Assembly (NCBI GenBank): GCA_044508215.1
Contig: JBIQID010000021.1
Coordinates: 1 to 30,372 of the forward strand
Source: JAEZFI01 sp044508215
Lineage (GTDB): Bacteria > Actinomycetota > Acidimicrobiia > Acidimicrobiales > Microtrichaceae
Direction of reading: 5' to 3'
Length of the DNA: 30,372 nt
The notes beneath the pieces are model-generated. The model worked only from the letters and a program-made list of their open reading frames with translations, had not been told where the DNA came from and made no database searches. Below, one piece after another: positions 1-6,261 of this stretch (its first letter is position 1; every line of letters starts with the position of its first letter). Both the position numbers and the translations under genes were made by a program.

Positions 1-71
1 AACACGACCGCGACGGGCCGGTTCATCGCGGGCCGGCGGGCGTCGTCGGGGTCGGCGGCGGGATCGGGCAC
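1..71 (-). CDS. Possible 5' end of a gene running off the left edge
   Basis: A minus-strand reading frame opens with GTG at 71 and stays open to the window edge (about 23 codons), with an in-frame ATG at 26 as an alternative start. A GAGG element lies just before the GTG, and a TAGCCT hexamer (-10-like) lies at 82-87 on the same strand, 10 bases from the start. The encoded N-terminus is Pro/Asp/Ala-rich with no recognisable motif. The frame is too short to name, and a stop-free stretch this short is expected by chance in such GC-rich DNA, so this is only a candidate. Confidence 0.3.
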   Translation of the reverse strand, partial: MPDPAADPDDARRPAMNRPVAVV

Positions 72-149
72 GATCCTCGCGAGGCTATCGACCGCAGGCG
101 TGACCCGGCCGGGAGAAGCGTGCCGGTGGTGCCCCCGCCGGAGCGCGAC

Positions 150-190
150 GACGGTGCGTGCGTGGAGCGACCGCTCTCGCACGCACCGTC
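150..190 (-). terminator. Strong GC-rich hairpin terminator after the cupredoxin lipoprotein gene
   Basis: A perfect 13-base inverted repeat (GACGGTGCGTGCG at 150-162 and its complement at 178-190) encloses a second small stem (GAGC 165-168 with GCTC 173-176). It sits 26 bases downstream of the lipoprotein stop at 216-218 on the minus strand. There is no T-tract after it, which is common for actinobacterial intrinsic terminators. It could also act on the plus strand or stabilise the mRNA 3' end. Confidence 0.6.
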
Positions 191-215
191 ACCGGTCCCG
201 GTCCATCCCGAGCGA

Positions 216-1169
216 TCAGGAGACGGTGACCTCCCGGGTCATCCCCGCCATGACGTGCGGCTTCCCGTCGCTCGCCGTGTCCGGGAGCATGCAGAAGAAG
301 AGGTACCGGCCGGGTTCGTCCGGTACGTCGGTCCAGACCGTCTGACCGGGTCGTACGGGACCCAGGCCGCCGTCGCCCACGGGTGGCTCACCCCCCTCGC
401 CGGGCGCCTCGATGGCTGCGAGGGCCTCCTCGACCGACTGGCCGTCGTGGAGCTTGGCGATGCCCAGCTCGTGCGCCTGCTGCCCGTCGTTGCGGACCGA
501 GATCCGCTGGCCCGCGTCGACACGCTCGGGCACCACGAACGCGAAGTCCAGGAGCGTGACGTCCGCGTCGGACACCTCCGGCTCGCGAGGAGCGCCGCTC
601 TTGGGGACGACCGTGAACGGCCGGACCATCCCCTTCATGGCATGTGGGATCCCGTCAGCGCCAGGGATGAAGCACACGAGCAGGTAGTCACCGGGCAGCA
701 GGTACTGCGTGCTGCTCACCGTCTCGCCCGGCGCTGCCCCGTTGGGGCCACCGAAGCCCTCGATGGCGTCGAAGACGGACTTCCCGGTGGGATCCTGGAC
801 CGCCAGCGCGACCAGGTCCTCGAAGGTCATGCCGTCGGGCATCCGGACGATCGACGCCTGGTGCTCCTCGGCGCCCATGTTCGTGAGCGCCAGCTCGACC
901 GGTCCTTCCTCGATCTCCTCGACGGAGGTCTCGAAGGTGTACTCGCCGTCACCACCCGGCACCTGCACCGAGATCTTCTCGGCGTCGGCCGGCTCCCCGT
1001 GCCGGTGCTCGGCATGGGTGTCGCCGGAGCCGGTCGGGGCGGAGCGTTCGGCGTCGCTGCAGCCCGCCAAGGGGACTGCGACGAGGGCCACCCCCGCCAC
1101 GAGTGCGACGGCCAGGCGGCGGGAGGTGCTGCGCCGGGCGCAGCGTGCTGCAGACGTCGTGGCCCCCAT
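216..1169 (-). CDS. Lipoprotein with two tandem cupredoxin (type-1 copper) domains
   Basis: 317 aa. The N-terminus is a lipoprotein signal: Arg-rich n-region, hydrophobic residues 19-34, then lipobox LAGC with Cys37 as lipidation site, so the mature protein should be anchored outside the membrane. A short His-rich stretch follows (His52, His55, His57). Two cupredoxin-like domains then each carry a full set of type-1 copper ligands: His103, Cys166, His176, Met181 and His233, Cys293, His305, Met310 (residues counted from nucleotides). Such domains carry single electrons. The start overlaps the stop of the upstream metallo-beta-lactamase-fold gene by one base (TGATG), implying coupled translation and a shared task, perhaps electron transfer or copper handling. 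A perfect hairpin follows the gene. A multicopper oxidase is less likely because no trinuclear-site HXH pairs are seen. Confidence 0.85.
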   Translation of the reverse strand: MGATTSAARCARRSTSRRLAVALVAGVALVAVPLAGCSDAERSAPTGSGDTHAEHRHGEPADAEKISVQVPGGDGEYTFETSVEEIEEGPVELALTNMGAEEHQASIVRMPDGMTFEDLVALAVQDPTGKSVFDAIEGFGGPNGAAPGETVSSTQYLLPGDYLLVCFIPGADGIPHAMKGMVRPFTVVPKSGAPREPEVSDADVTLLDFAFVVPERVDAGQRISVRNDGQQAHELGIAKLHDGQSVEEALAAIEAPGEGGEPPVGDGGLGPVRPGQTVWTDVPDEPGRYLFFCMLPDTASDGKPHVMAGMTREVTVS

Positions 1170-1996
1170 CACGCTGCCTCCATCTCGACGGCGAGCGACT
1201 GAACGAGCGCGTCGAGGTCGACCTGGCCGGGCTGCGGGACGGGTGGCCGCTGCGGGAGGCCGGCGAGCAGCGTCAGCGCCGCGTCGATCTGCTCGCCCCG
1301 GAGCGTCACGCCGTGGGCGCTCGACACCGTGCGGGCGCCGAGCCCGGCGATCCGGTCGAGGTGGCGGCCGTAGGCGTCGGGGTCCACCCACTGCAGCCAC
1401 GGGCTGAGCATCTGGTGCATCATCTCGAAGCCCTCCCGGTAGAAGTCGGGGTCGAGGTCGGAGATGTCGGTCACCTCGTGCGTGACGGGGACACCGAAGC
1501 TGTCGGCGGCCCAGTAGACGCCGGTCGACGTGTCGAAGAGCCCTCGGGTGGTGGGGCTGTCGAAGGCGGGCGGCACCACGGCCACCAGCTCACGGTCGCC
1601 TGCCCAGAACGACTCGCCGTCGTTCACCCAGCGCATCCGGTCGAGCGGCAGCAGGTGGTCGGCCGTCATCCGCTCGACGCTGAACGCGTTGGTGACCAGC
1701 GTGGCGTTCGGGCACGCCTCGAGGACCTGCACCAGGTTGCCGGTGTGGTCGACGTCGTCGTGGGAGAGGTACACCCACCGCACGTCGGCGGGGTCGACCA
1801 GCTCGAAGGCGTGTTCGAGCCAGCCGGCACGGGTGATGGCGGGCCCGCAGTCGACGATCACGGGCTCCTCGCCGGTGATGACCATCGAGTTCACGTGGAC
1901 GGCGACGGGGTTCATGCCCTCGCCGCCCAGCTGGCGGATGACGTGGGTGTTCGGCGCGACCGTCTCGGTCTCGCAGAAGCGGATGGGGACGTCCAT
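1169..1996 (-). CDS. Metallo-beta-lactamase-fold protein of the oxygen-binding di-iron (ODP) type
   Basis: 275 aa, cytoplasmic (no signal peptide). The ATG at 1996 is chosen because AAAGGAG lies 7 bases upstream; the frame is open further upstream but without such a site. The metal motif is SHDDVDHTG with His79, Asp81, Asp83 and His84; further expected ligands are Asp165 and His228. The spacing closely matches the beta-lactamase domain of flavodiiron proteins (ligands His79, Glu81, Asp83, His146, Asp165, His226 in the Desulfovibrio gigas enzyme), so the ODP subgroup fits better than glyoxalase II or true beta-lactamases. Two deviations are visible: Asp replaces Glu81, and the His146 region reads PPAFDSP with no His. 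No flavodoxin domain is attached. It is the first gene of a two-gene operon with the blue-copper lipoprotein. Substrate unknown. Confidence 0.85.
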   Translation of the reverse strand: MDVPIRFCETETVAPNTHVIRQLGGEGMNPVAVHVNSMVITGEEPVIVDCGPAITRAGWLEHAFELVDPADVRWVYLSHDDVDHTGNLVQVLEACPNATLVTNAFSVERMTADHLLPLDRMRWVNDGESFWAGDRELVAVVPPAFDSPTTRGLFDTSTGVYWAADSFGVPVTHEVTDISDLDPDFYREGFEMMHQMLSPWLQWVDPDAYGRHLDRIAGLGARTVSSAHGVTLRGEQIDAALTLLAGLPQRPPVPQPGQVDLDALVQSLAVEMEAA

Positions 1997-2208
1997 GGGG
2001 ACGCTCCTTTCTCGTGGATGGGATGCAGCCGTTGTCCCACCCGCCGCTCGACGGCCGGTCGGCGGCCGCTTGACGCCCCCGGGCCGCTGCACGGCGCCCG
2101 TGGGCCGTCCTCACGCCGAGCCGGGGTCCTCGGCCGTCGAGTGGGCGTCGAGTCGGCGTCGAGCGGCTCGGGCTCCACTGGGTGCGCACACCAACGGAGG
2201 TCCCGCTC
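1997..2208. promoter_or_regulatory. Divergent intergenic region between the MBL-fold and luciferase-like genes
   Basis: This 212-base gap must hold promoters for both divergent genes. A TTGACG (-35-like) occurs at 2070-2075 on the plus strand but has no TANNNT partner at the right distance. Ribosome binding sites flank both sides (AAAGGAG for the minus-strand gene, CGGAGG at 2195-2200 for the plus-strand gene). An 11-base-phased repeat lies at 2135-2163. Confidence 0.5.
2135..2163. repeat. Three CGTCGAG elements at exact 11-base spacing
   Basis: CGTCGAG starts at 2135, 2146 and 2157, embedded in near-repeats of GGCGTCGAGTC, all upstream of the luciferase-like gene. One-turn spacing would put all copies on one helix face, as expected for an iterated operator. 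The heptamer is also common in coding DNA here, so chance is possible. Confidence 0.35.
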
Positions 2209-3015
2209 GTGCTCGTCGGAGTCAGCATCCCCCAGACCGGACGCCTCGCCGACGTGGAGGCCGTCCGCGCCGCTGCCGTCGCAGCGGAGTCGATGGGCTA
2301 CGCCTCGCTGTGGGCCCAGGACCCGCCGCCCGAGGTCTCGGCGCTCGACCCGTTGGGGGCGTTGACCGTGGCGGCAGCCGCCACGACCCGGATCGCGCTC
2401 GGGACGAGCGTCCTCGCTGCGCCCGCCTACCCCGTGCCGCAGCTGGTGCGGGCGCTCACCACCGTCGTCCAGGCCAGCAGCGGCCGCCTCACCATCGGCT
2501 TGGGCCTCGGCCGTCCGGGGCGGCGACCTGCACCGATCAGGTCCCGTGCCGCGCTGCTCGAGTCGGCGCTCGACCAGCTCGAGGTGGCCTTCCCGGCCGC
2601 CCCGAGCACGGCGAGAGGCCACCGTCCGCCGGTGCTCCTCGCCGCGTCCACGCTCCGGGGCTTCGAACGCGTCGCACGCCGGGCGGACGGATGGAACCCG
2701 ATCGACCCGTCGCCGGAGGAGCTGCGGGCCGGGTGGGCGGCGATCCGCGACGTGGCGGCGGCCACCGGTCGCGATCCCGAGCGCCTGCGTCTGGTGGTGC
2801 GCGTGAGCGTCGACGTCTCGGTCGAGCAGACGGACGGCGCTCGGCGCCTCGGCTCGGGCTCGGCGGGACAGGTGATCGACGACCTGAAGGCGCTCGAGGC
2901 GGCCGGGGCGCACGAGGTGGTGCTCGGATGGCGTGGCGACCCGTCGCTCGACGAGGTCCTCGACCGGTGCGCCCGGATCACGGAGTGCCTGGAGCTCGCC
3001 GCGTCGCGCTCGTAG
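2209..3015 (+). CDS. Luciferase-like (LLM class) flavin/F420-dependent oxidoreductase
   Basis: 268 aa. The GTG at 2209 is chosen because CGGAGG lies 8 bases upstream; an earlier in-frame GTG at 2182 lacks such a site. The sequence follows the luciferase-like TIM-barrel pattern: the first strand with SIPQTGRLAD, the ESMGYASLWAQD helix-strand, the TTRIALGTSVL and LTIGLGLG strands, the RRADGWNP segment, and a C-terminal helix after a glycine-rich GSAGQVIDDL loop. In actinobacteria most such proteins use coenzyme F420, some use FMN; the sequence alone does not decide. At 268 residues it is shorter than the usual 290-340, with the barrel middle condensed. It is cytoplasmic. Its stop is only 6 bases from the stop of the convergent BTAD regulator. 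Substrate unknown. Confidence 0.82.
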   Translation: MLVGVSIPQTGRLADVEAVRAAAVAAESMGYASLWAQDPPPEVSALDPLGALTVAAAATTRIALGTSVLAAPAYPVPQLVRALTTVVQASSGRLTIGLGLGRPGRRPAPIRSRAALLESALDQLEVAFPAAPSTARGHRPPVLLAASTLRGFERVARRADGWNPIDPSPEELRAGWAAIRDVAAATGRDPERLRLVVRVSVDVSVEQTDGARRLGSGSAGQVIDDLKALEAAGAHEVVLGWRGDPSLDEVLDRCARITECLELAASRS

Positions 3016-3021
3016 TGGCCG

Positions 3022-6000
3022 TCAGAGAGGACCCCACCCGTGGAGGGCGGCCTCCCTCCTCGTCCGCTCCGCCAGCGCCCGTGCACCCTGGGCGTCCGCG
3101 ACCTCGACCGCTCGCCGGAGCAGCCGCTCCCCCTCCGCCCGGTCACCTCCCACGACCGACACCGCGCCCTCGGCCATGAGCACCACCGCCTCGTTCCAGC
3201 GCTCCCCGTGGCGTTCCAGGCGGCGCCTCGCCGACGAGACGTGCGCACGGGCCCGGTCGAGGTCTCCGTGGCGAGCGAGGTGCATGGCGAGGCTCGCCTC
3301 GAAGGTGGGCGTCCCGGAGCGACCGCCCACCTCGGTGTAGCGGTCGACCCCCTCGGCGAACGTCGCGACGGCTGCGTCGACGTCGCCCTTCCACGCCTCG
3401 ACGATCCCACGCTGCATCGACACCTGCCCCGCCCAGAACGCGAACTGGGCGTCGGGATCGGCCGCATGCCCGATGGACGAGTACCGCTCAGCGTCCTCCC
3501 ACCGTCCGAGCGTCACCGCAGTGGTCGCGGCGAAGCCGCAGATGGATGCGACAGCGAACCGATCAGCGCCGACGGCCTCCAACAGCGCATCGGCTCGCCC
3601 GAAGGCGCTCTCGGCGTCGATGTACCCGCACACCGCGTCGTGCCACATCGCGAACGTGTGCGTCACCATCGACAGCTCGGCCATCAGACCACCCGTCGGC
3701 GGCGGCGCCTCGGCGAGCAGCTCGACGGCGGTGGTGAGCGAGCGGGCTGCGTCGACGAGGCGTCCCTGCATCCACGCCAGCACGCCGGCCGCCTGGTGGG
3801 CCCTCGCCCGGATCGCCGGCTCCGGGTCGTCCACCGTCAGCTCCCAGAGTGCGTCGCTCAGGGCAGCGCCCTCCTCGAGGCGACTGGCGGTCGCACACGC
3901 CGACCACTCGAACCACATCACGTCGAGGAGCGCCTCTCGCTGCCCGCAGCGCTCGGCCAGCTCCTTTGCCCTCGCCAGCAGCTCCGGCCGGTCCACCCCC
4001 TGGAAGTACCGACGGGCGCGCGCCACCTCGAGCCACCGGTAGATCGCCCGCAGCTCGGCCTCCTCGTCGTCTCGGGACGAGCCGCCGGCCCGGCGGAGGC
4101 GGATCGCCTTCCAGAGGAGGTCCTCGGCGGTCGCGTACGAGACGCGCCTGATCGCCACGTCGGCGGCGGCTTCGAGCGCGTCGGCGGCGCGACGACCGAC
4201 GCCGATCGGGGCGGCTCGCCAGAGGTGCTCGGCGAGGATCTCCGCGTCGTCCACCCCGGCTCCCGCCGCCTCGATCGCATCCGCCACGCGGAGGTGCAGG
4301 CGGGCCCGACGCAACGGCGTCAGGTCCTCGAGCAGGACCTCGCGGATCAGCGCGTGGCTGAACCGGAGCGCCCCGGGGACGTCCGGCGACTCCACGAGCA
4401 GCCGCTGCACGACCGCGGGCTCCAGACGGTCGATCACCTCGTCGAGCGGAGCCTCCGACGCAGCCGCCAACCGATCCAGCGGCACGTCCCTGCCGACGAC
4501 GGCCGCGACCGACAGCGCCTCGCGGGTGGCCTCCGGGAGGCGGACCACCCGTCGGCGGATCACGTCGCCGACGGTGCTCGGGACCTGCGCAGCGCCCTCC
4601 TCGTCGATGAGGCGAGCCAGCTCGATCGCGTAGAAGGGGTTGCCTTCCGCCCGTGAGTGCACCGTCGCAGCGACCTCGGGCGTCACGGGGCTGCGGGCGA
4701 CAGCGCCGAGGAGCTCGGACGTGGCCTCGGCCGTGAGGCCTCGCAACCGCACCCGGCGGCTCGTGGCGCGTCGAGCGATCACCGCGAGCGCGTCGGTGAG
4801 GGCGTCGTTCCGGCCCACCTCCAGGTGCCGCATGGTGCCGACCACGAGGACGCCACGGTCGAGGCGCCGCGCGAGGAACCCGAGCAGCTCGAGCGACGTC
4901 TCGTCCGCCCACTGCAGGTCGTCGAGCAGCACCACCACCGGCGCCGCCTCGGACGCCCGCTCCAGCGCCGTCGCCACGGACTCGAACCACTCGAAGCGGA
5001 CGGCGTCGGCCTGCCCCGACACGAGCGGGGCGTCGTCCCCGGCCAGCTCGGCCATCGCCAGCAACGGTTCGCCGAGGTGCTCCGCCACGGAGCGGAGAGG
5101 GGCGAGCCACGGCCACAGCGACGGCGCCGCCCCTCCCTCGTCGGATCGGCCCCACGTGGCCAGCGCGCCGCGCTCGAGCGCGACGTGGCGGAGCTGCTCC
5201 GCCAGGCGGGTCTTGCCGATCCCTGGCTCGCCTTCGATCACCACGAAGGCTGCGTCCTTCGGCGCGACGTCGATGGCGTCGACGAGCACGCGAAGCTCCG
5301 CGTCCCGGCCGACGAACGGCGATCCGGACCCGTTCTGTTCCTCCGTGAGCGTCGTGGGCGGCGCGGACGCAGGAACAGAACGGGAGGTGGCTGGGGCCTC
5401 GGGTGCTGCCTGAGCGGCGGGGGCTGCCGGCGGATCGAGTGCCGGGTCCTGGGCGAGGATCGCCGCCTCGAGGTCGCGCAGAGGGCGACTCGGCTCGAGC
5501 CCGAGCTCGTCCCGGAGGCGGCGGCGGGCGTCCGCGAGCGCGCGGAGTGCGTCCGCCTGGCGTCCCGACCGGTAGAGGGCGAGCGCCAGGAGCTCCTGTG
5601 CGCGATCCCGCAACGGGTGCGCCGCTGCCAGCTCCCCCAGCTCGGCGACGGCGGTGGCGTGGCGACCCAGTGCGAGGTCTGCGGCCAGACGGTCCTCCAG
5701 CGCGACCAGTCGCCGCTCCTCGAGGCGCGCCGCCATGCCGAGGGAGAAGTCCAGGTCCGAGAACTCCTCGATGGCCCGACCGCGCCAGAGCGCCTCGGCA
5801 GCGGTCAGCGACTCGCGGGCAGCGGCTGGATCTCCCGCGCCCAGCCGTTCCCGCCCGCGCTCGGCGAGCGCCTCGAACCGATGGTGGTCCACCTGGTCGC
5901 GCTCCAGCTCCAGGCGGTAGGCGCCGTTGTCGAACGACAGCGCCACCGAGCCGTCGAAGCGTCCTCGGAACCGGGAGACGTAGGTCTGCAGCGTGCCCAC

Positions 6001-6180
6001 GGCGGACGCCGGGGGTGCCTCGCCCCAGATCGCGTCGATCACTGCCTCGATGGGCACTGGTCGCCCGTCGGCCACGAGGAGGCGTGCCAGCAGCGCACGC
6101 GGCTGCCGACCACCCAGCTCGATCGGCGTTCCCTCCCCGTCGAGGACCTGCAGCGGACCCAACAGCCCGAACTGCATCAC
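3022..6180 (-). CDS. AfsR/SARP-like transcriptional regulator: wHTH-BTAD-AAA ATPase-TPR
   Basis: 1052 aa from GTG 6180 (1051 from the adjacent ATG at 6177). Domains in order: OmpR-type winged helix (about 1-95), BTAD bacterial transcriptional activation domain (about 98-245), Ala/Pro-rich linker (245-288), STAND/AAA-type ATPase starting FVGRDAEL with Walker A GEPGIGKT at 317-324 and Walker B LLDDLQWAD around 418-426, then a helical repeat tail (about 620-1050) of TPR type. Family members bind promoter DNA and use ATP hydrolysis and the repeat tail as a sensor switch, often for secondary metabolism. No target is visible; neighbours are a luciferase-like oxidoreductase (convergent) and an SNF2 helicase (divergent, 81 bases). 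No ribosome binding site precedes the start, but TAATCT ends 6 bases upstream, so the mRNA is probably leaderless. Confidence 0.9.
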   Translation of the reverse strand: MMQFGLLGPLQVLDGEGTPIELGGRQPRALLARLLVADGRPVPIEAVIDAIWGEAPPASAVGTLQTYVSRFRGRFDGSVALSFDNGAYRLELERDQVDHHRFEALAERGRERLGAGDPAAARESLTAAEALWRGRAIEEFSDLDFSLGMAARLEERRLVALEDRLAADLALGRHATAVAELGELAAAHPLRDRAQELLALALYRSGRQADALRALADARRRLRDELGLEPSRPLRDLEAAILAQDPALDPPAAPAAQAAPEAPATSRSVPASAPPTTLTEEQNGSGSPFVGRDAELRVLVDAIDVAPKDAAFVVIEGEPGIGKTRLAEQLRHVALERGALATWGRSDEGGAAPSLWPWLAPLRSVAEHLGEPLLAMAELAGDDAPLVSGQADAVRFEWFESVATALERASEAAPVVVLLDDLQWADETSLELLGFLARRLDRGVLVVGTMRHLEVGRNDALTDALAVIARRATSRRVRLRGLTAEATSELLGAVARSPVTPEVAATVHSRAEGNPFYAIELARLIDEEGAAQVPSTVGDVIRRRVVRLPEATREALSVAAVVGRDVPLDRLAAASEAPLDEVIDRLEPAVVQRLLVESPDVPGALRFSHALIREVLLEDLTPLRRARLHLRVADAIEAAGAGVDDAEILAEHLWRAAPIGVGRRAADALEAAADVAIRRVSYATAEDLLWKAIRLRRAGGSSRDDEEAELRAIYRWLEVARARRYFQGVDRPELLARAKELAERCGQREALLDVMWFEWSACATASRLEEGAALSDALWELTVDDPEPAIRARAHQAAGVLAWMQGRLVDAARSLTTAVELLAEAPPPTGGLMAELSMVTHTFAMWHDAVCGYIDAESAFGRADALLEAVGADRFAVASICGFAATTAVTLGRWEDAERYSSIGHAADPDAQFAFWAGQVSMQRGIVEAWKGDVDAAVATFAEGVDRYTEVGGRSGTPTFEASLAMHLARHGDLDRARAHVSSARRRLERHGERWNEAVVLMAEGAVSVVGGDRAEGERLLRRAVEVADAQGARALAERTRREAALHGWGPL

Positions 6181-6186
6181 GGGGTC

Positions 6187-6192
6187 AGATTA
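6187..6192 (-). promoter_or_regulatory. -10-like hexamer TAATCT directly before the BTAD regulator
   Basis: On the minus strand TAATCT ends 6 bases before the GTG at 6180, placing the expected transcription start at or next to the start codon. No clear -35 is visible, as is usual for actinobacterial promoters. It is the best -10 match in the window. Confidence 0.55.
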
Positions 6193-6229
6193 GTTCCGTC
6201 CACGGAGGCGCGACGCTGGTCGAGGGTGG

Positions 6230-6242
6230 GTGGTCACACCAC
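6230..6242. promoter_or_regulatory. Palindrome GTGGT-CAC-ACCAC in the divergent promoter region
   Basis: A perfect 5-base inverted repeat with 3-base spacer lies between the two divergent genes, just upstream of the TAGCCT hexamer of the helicase gene. It could be an operator or chance; no family-specific site is recognised. Confidence 0.25.
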
Positions 6243-6247
6243 GGTCG

Positions 6248-6253
6248 TAGCCT
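6248..6253 (+). promoter_or_regulatory. -10-like hexamer TAGCCT directly before the SNF2 helicase gene
   Basis: TAGCCT ends 8 bases before the ATG at 6262, and no purine-rich ribosome binding site lies between, suggesting a leaderless or nearly leaderless transcript. No convincing -35 is present. Confidence 0.45.
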
Positions 6254-6261
6254 TGCGGCCC

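Noticed and set aside
2070..2075. TTGACG as a -35 element
   Set aside because: No TA-rich -10 lies 15-19 bases downstream.
4657..6261. Long plus-strand open frame continuous with the SNF2 gene (would make a ~1450-residue protein)
   Set aside because: It runs antisense through the well-supported BTAD regulator, shows low-complexity Arg/Gly/His-rich sequence without domains, and ignores the promoter and ATG at 6262.
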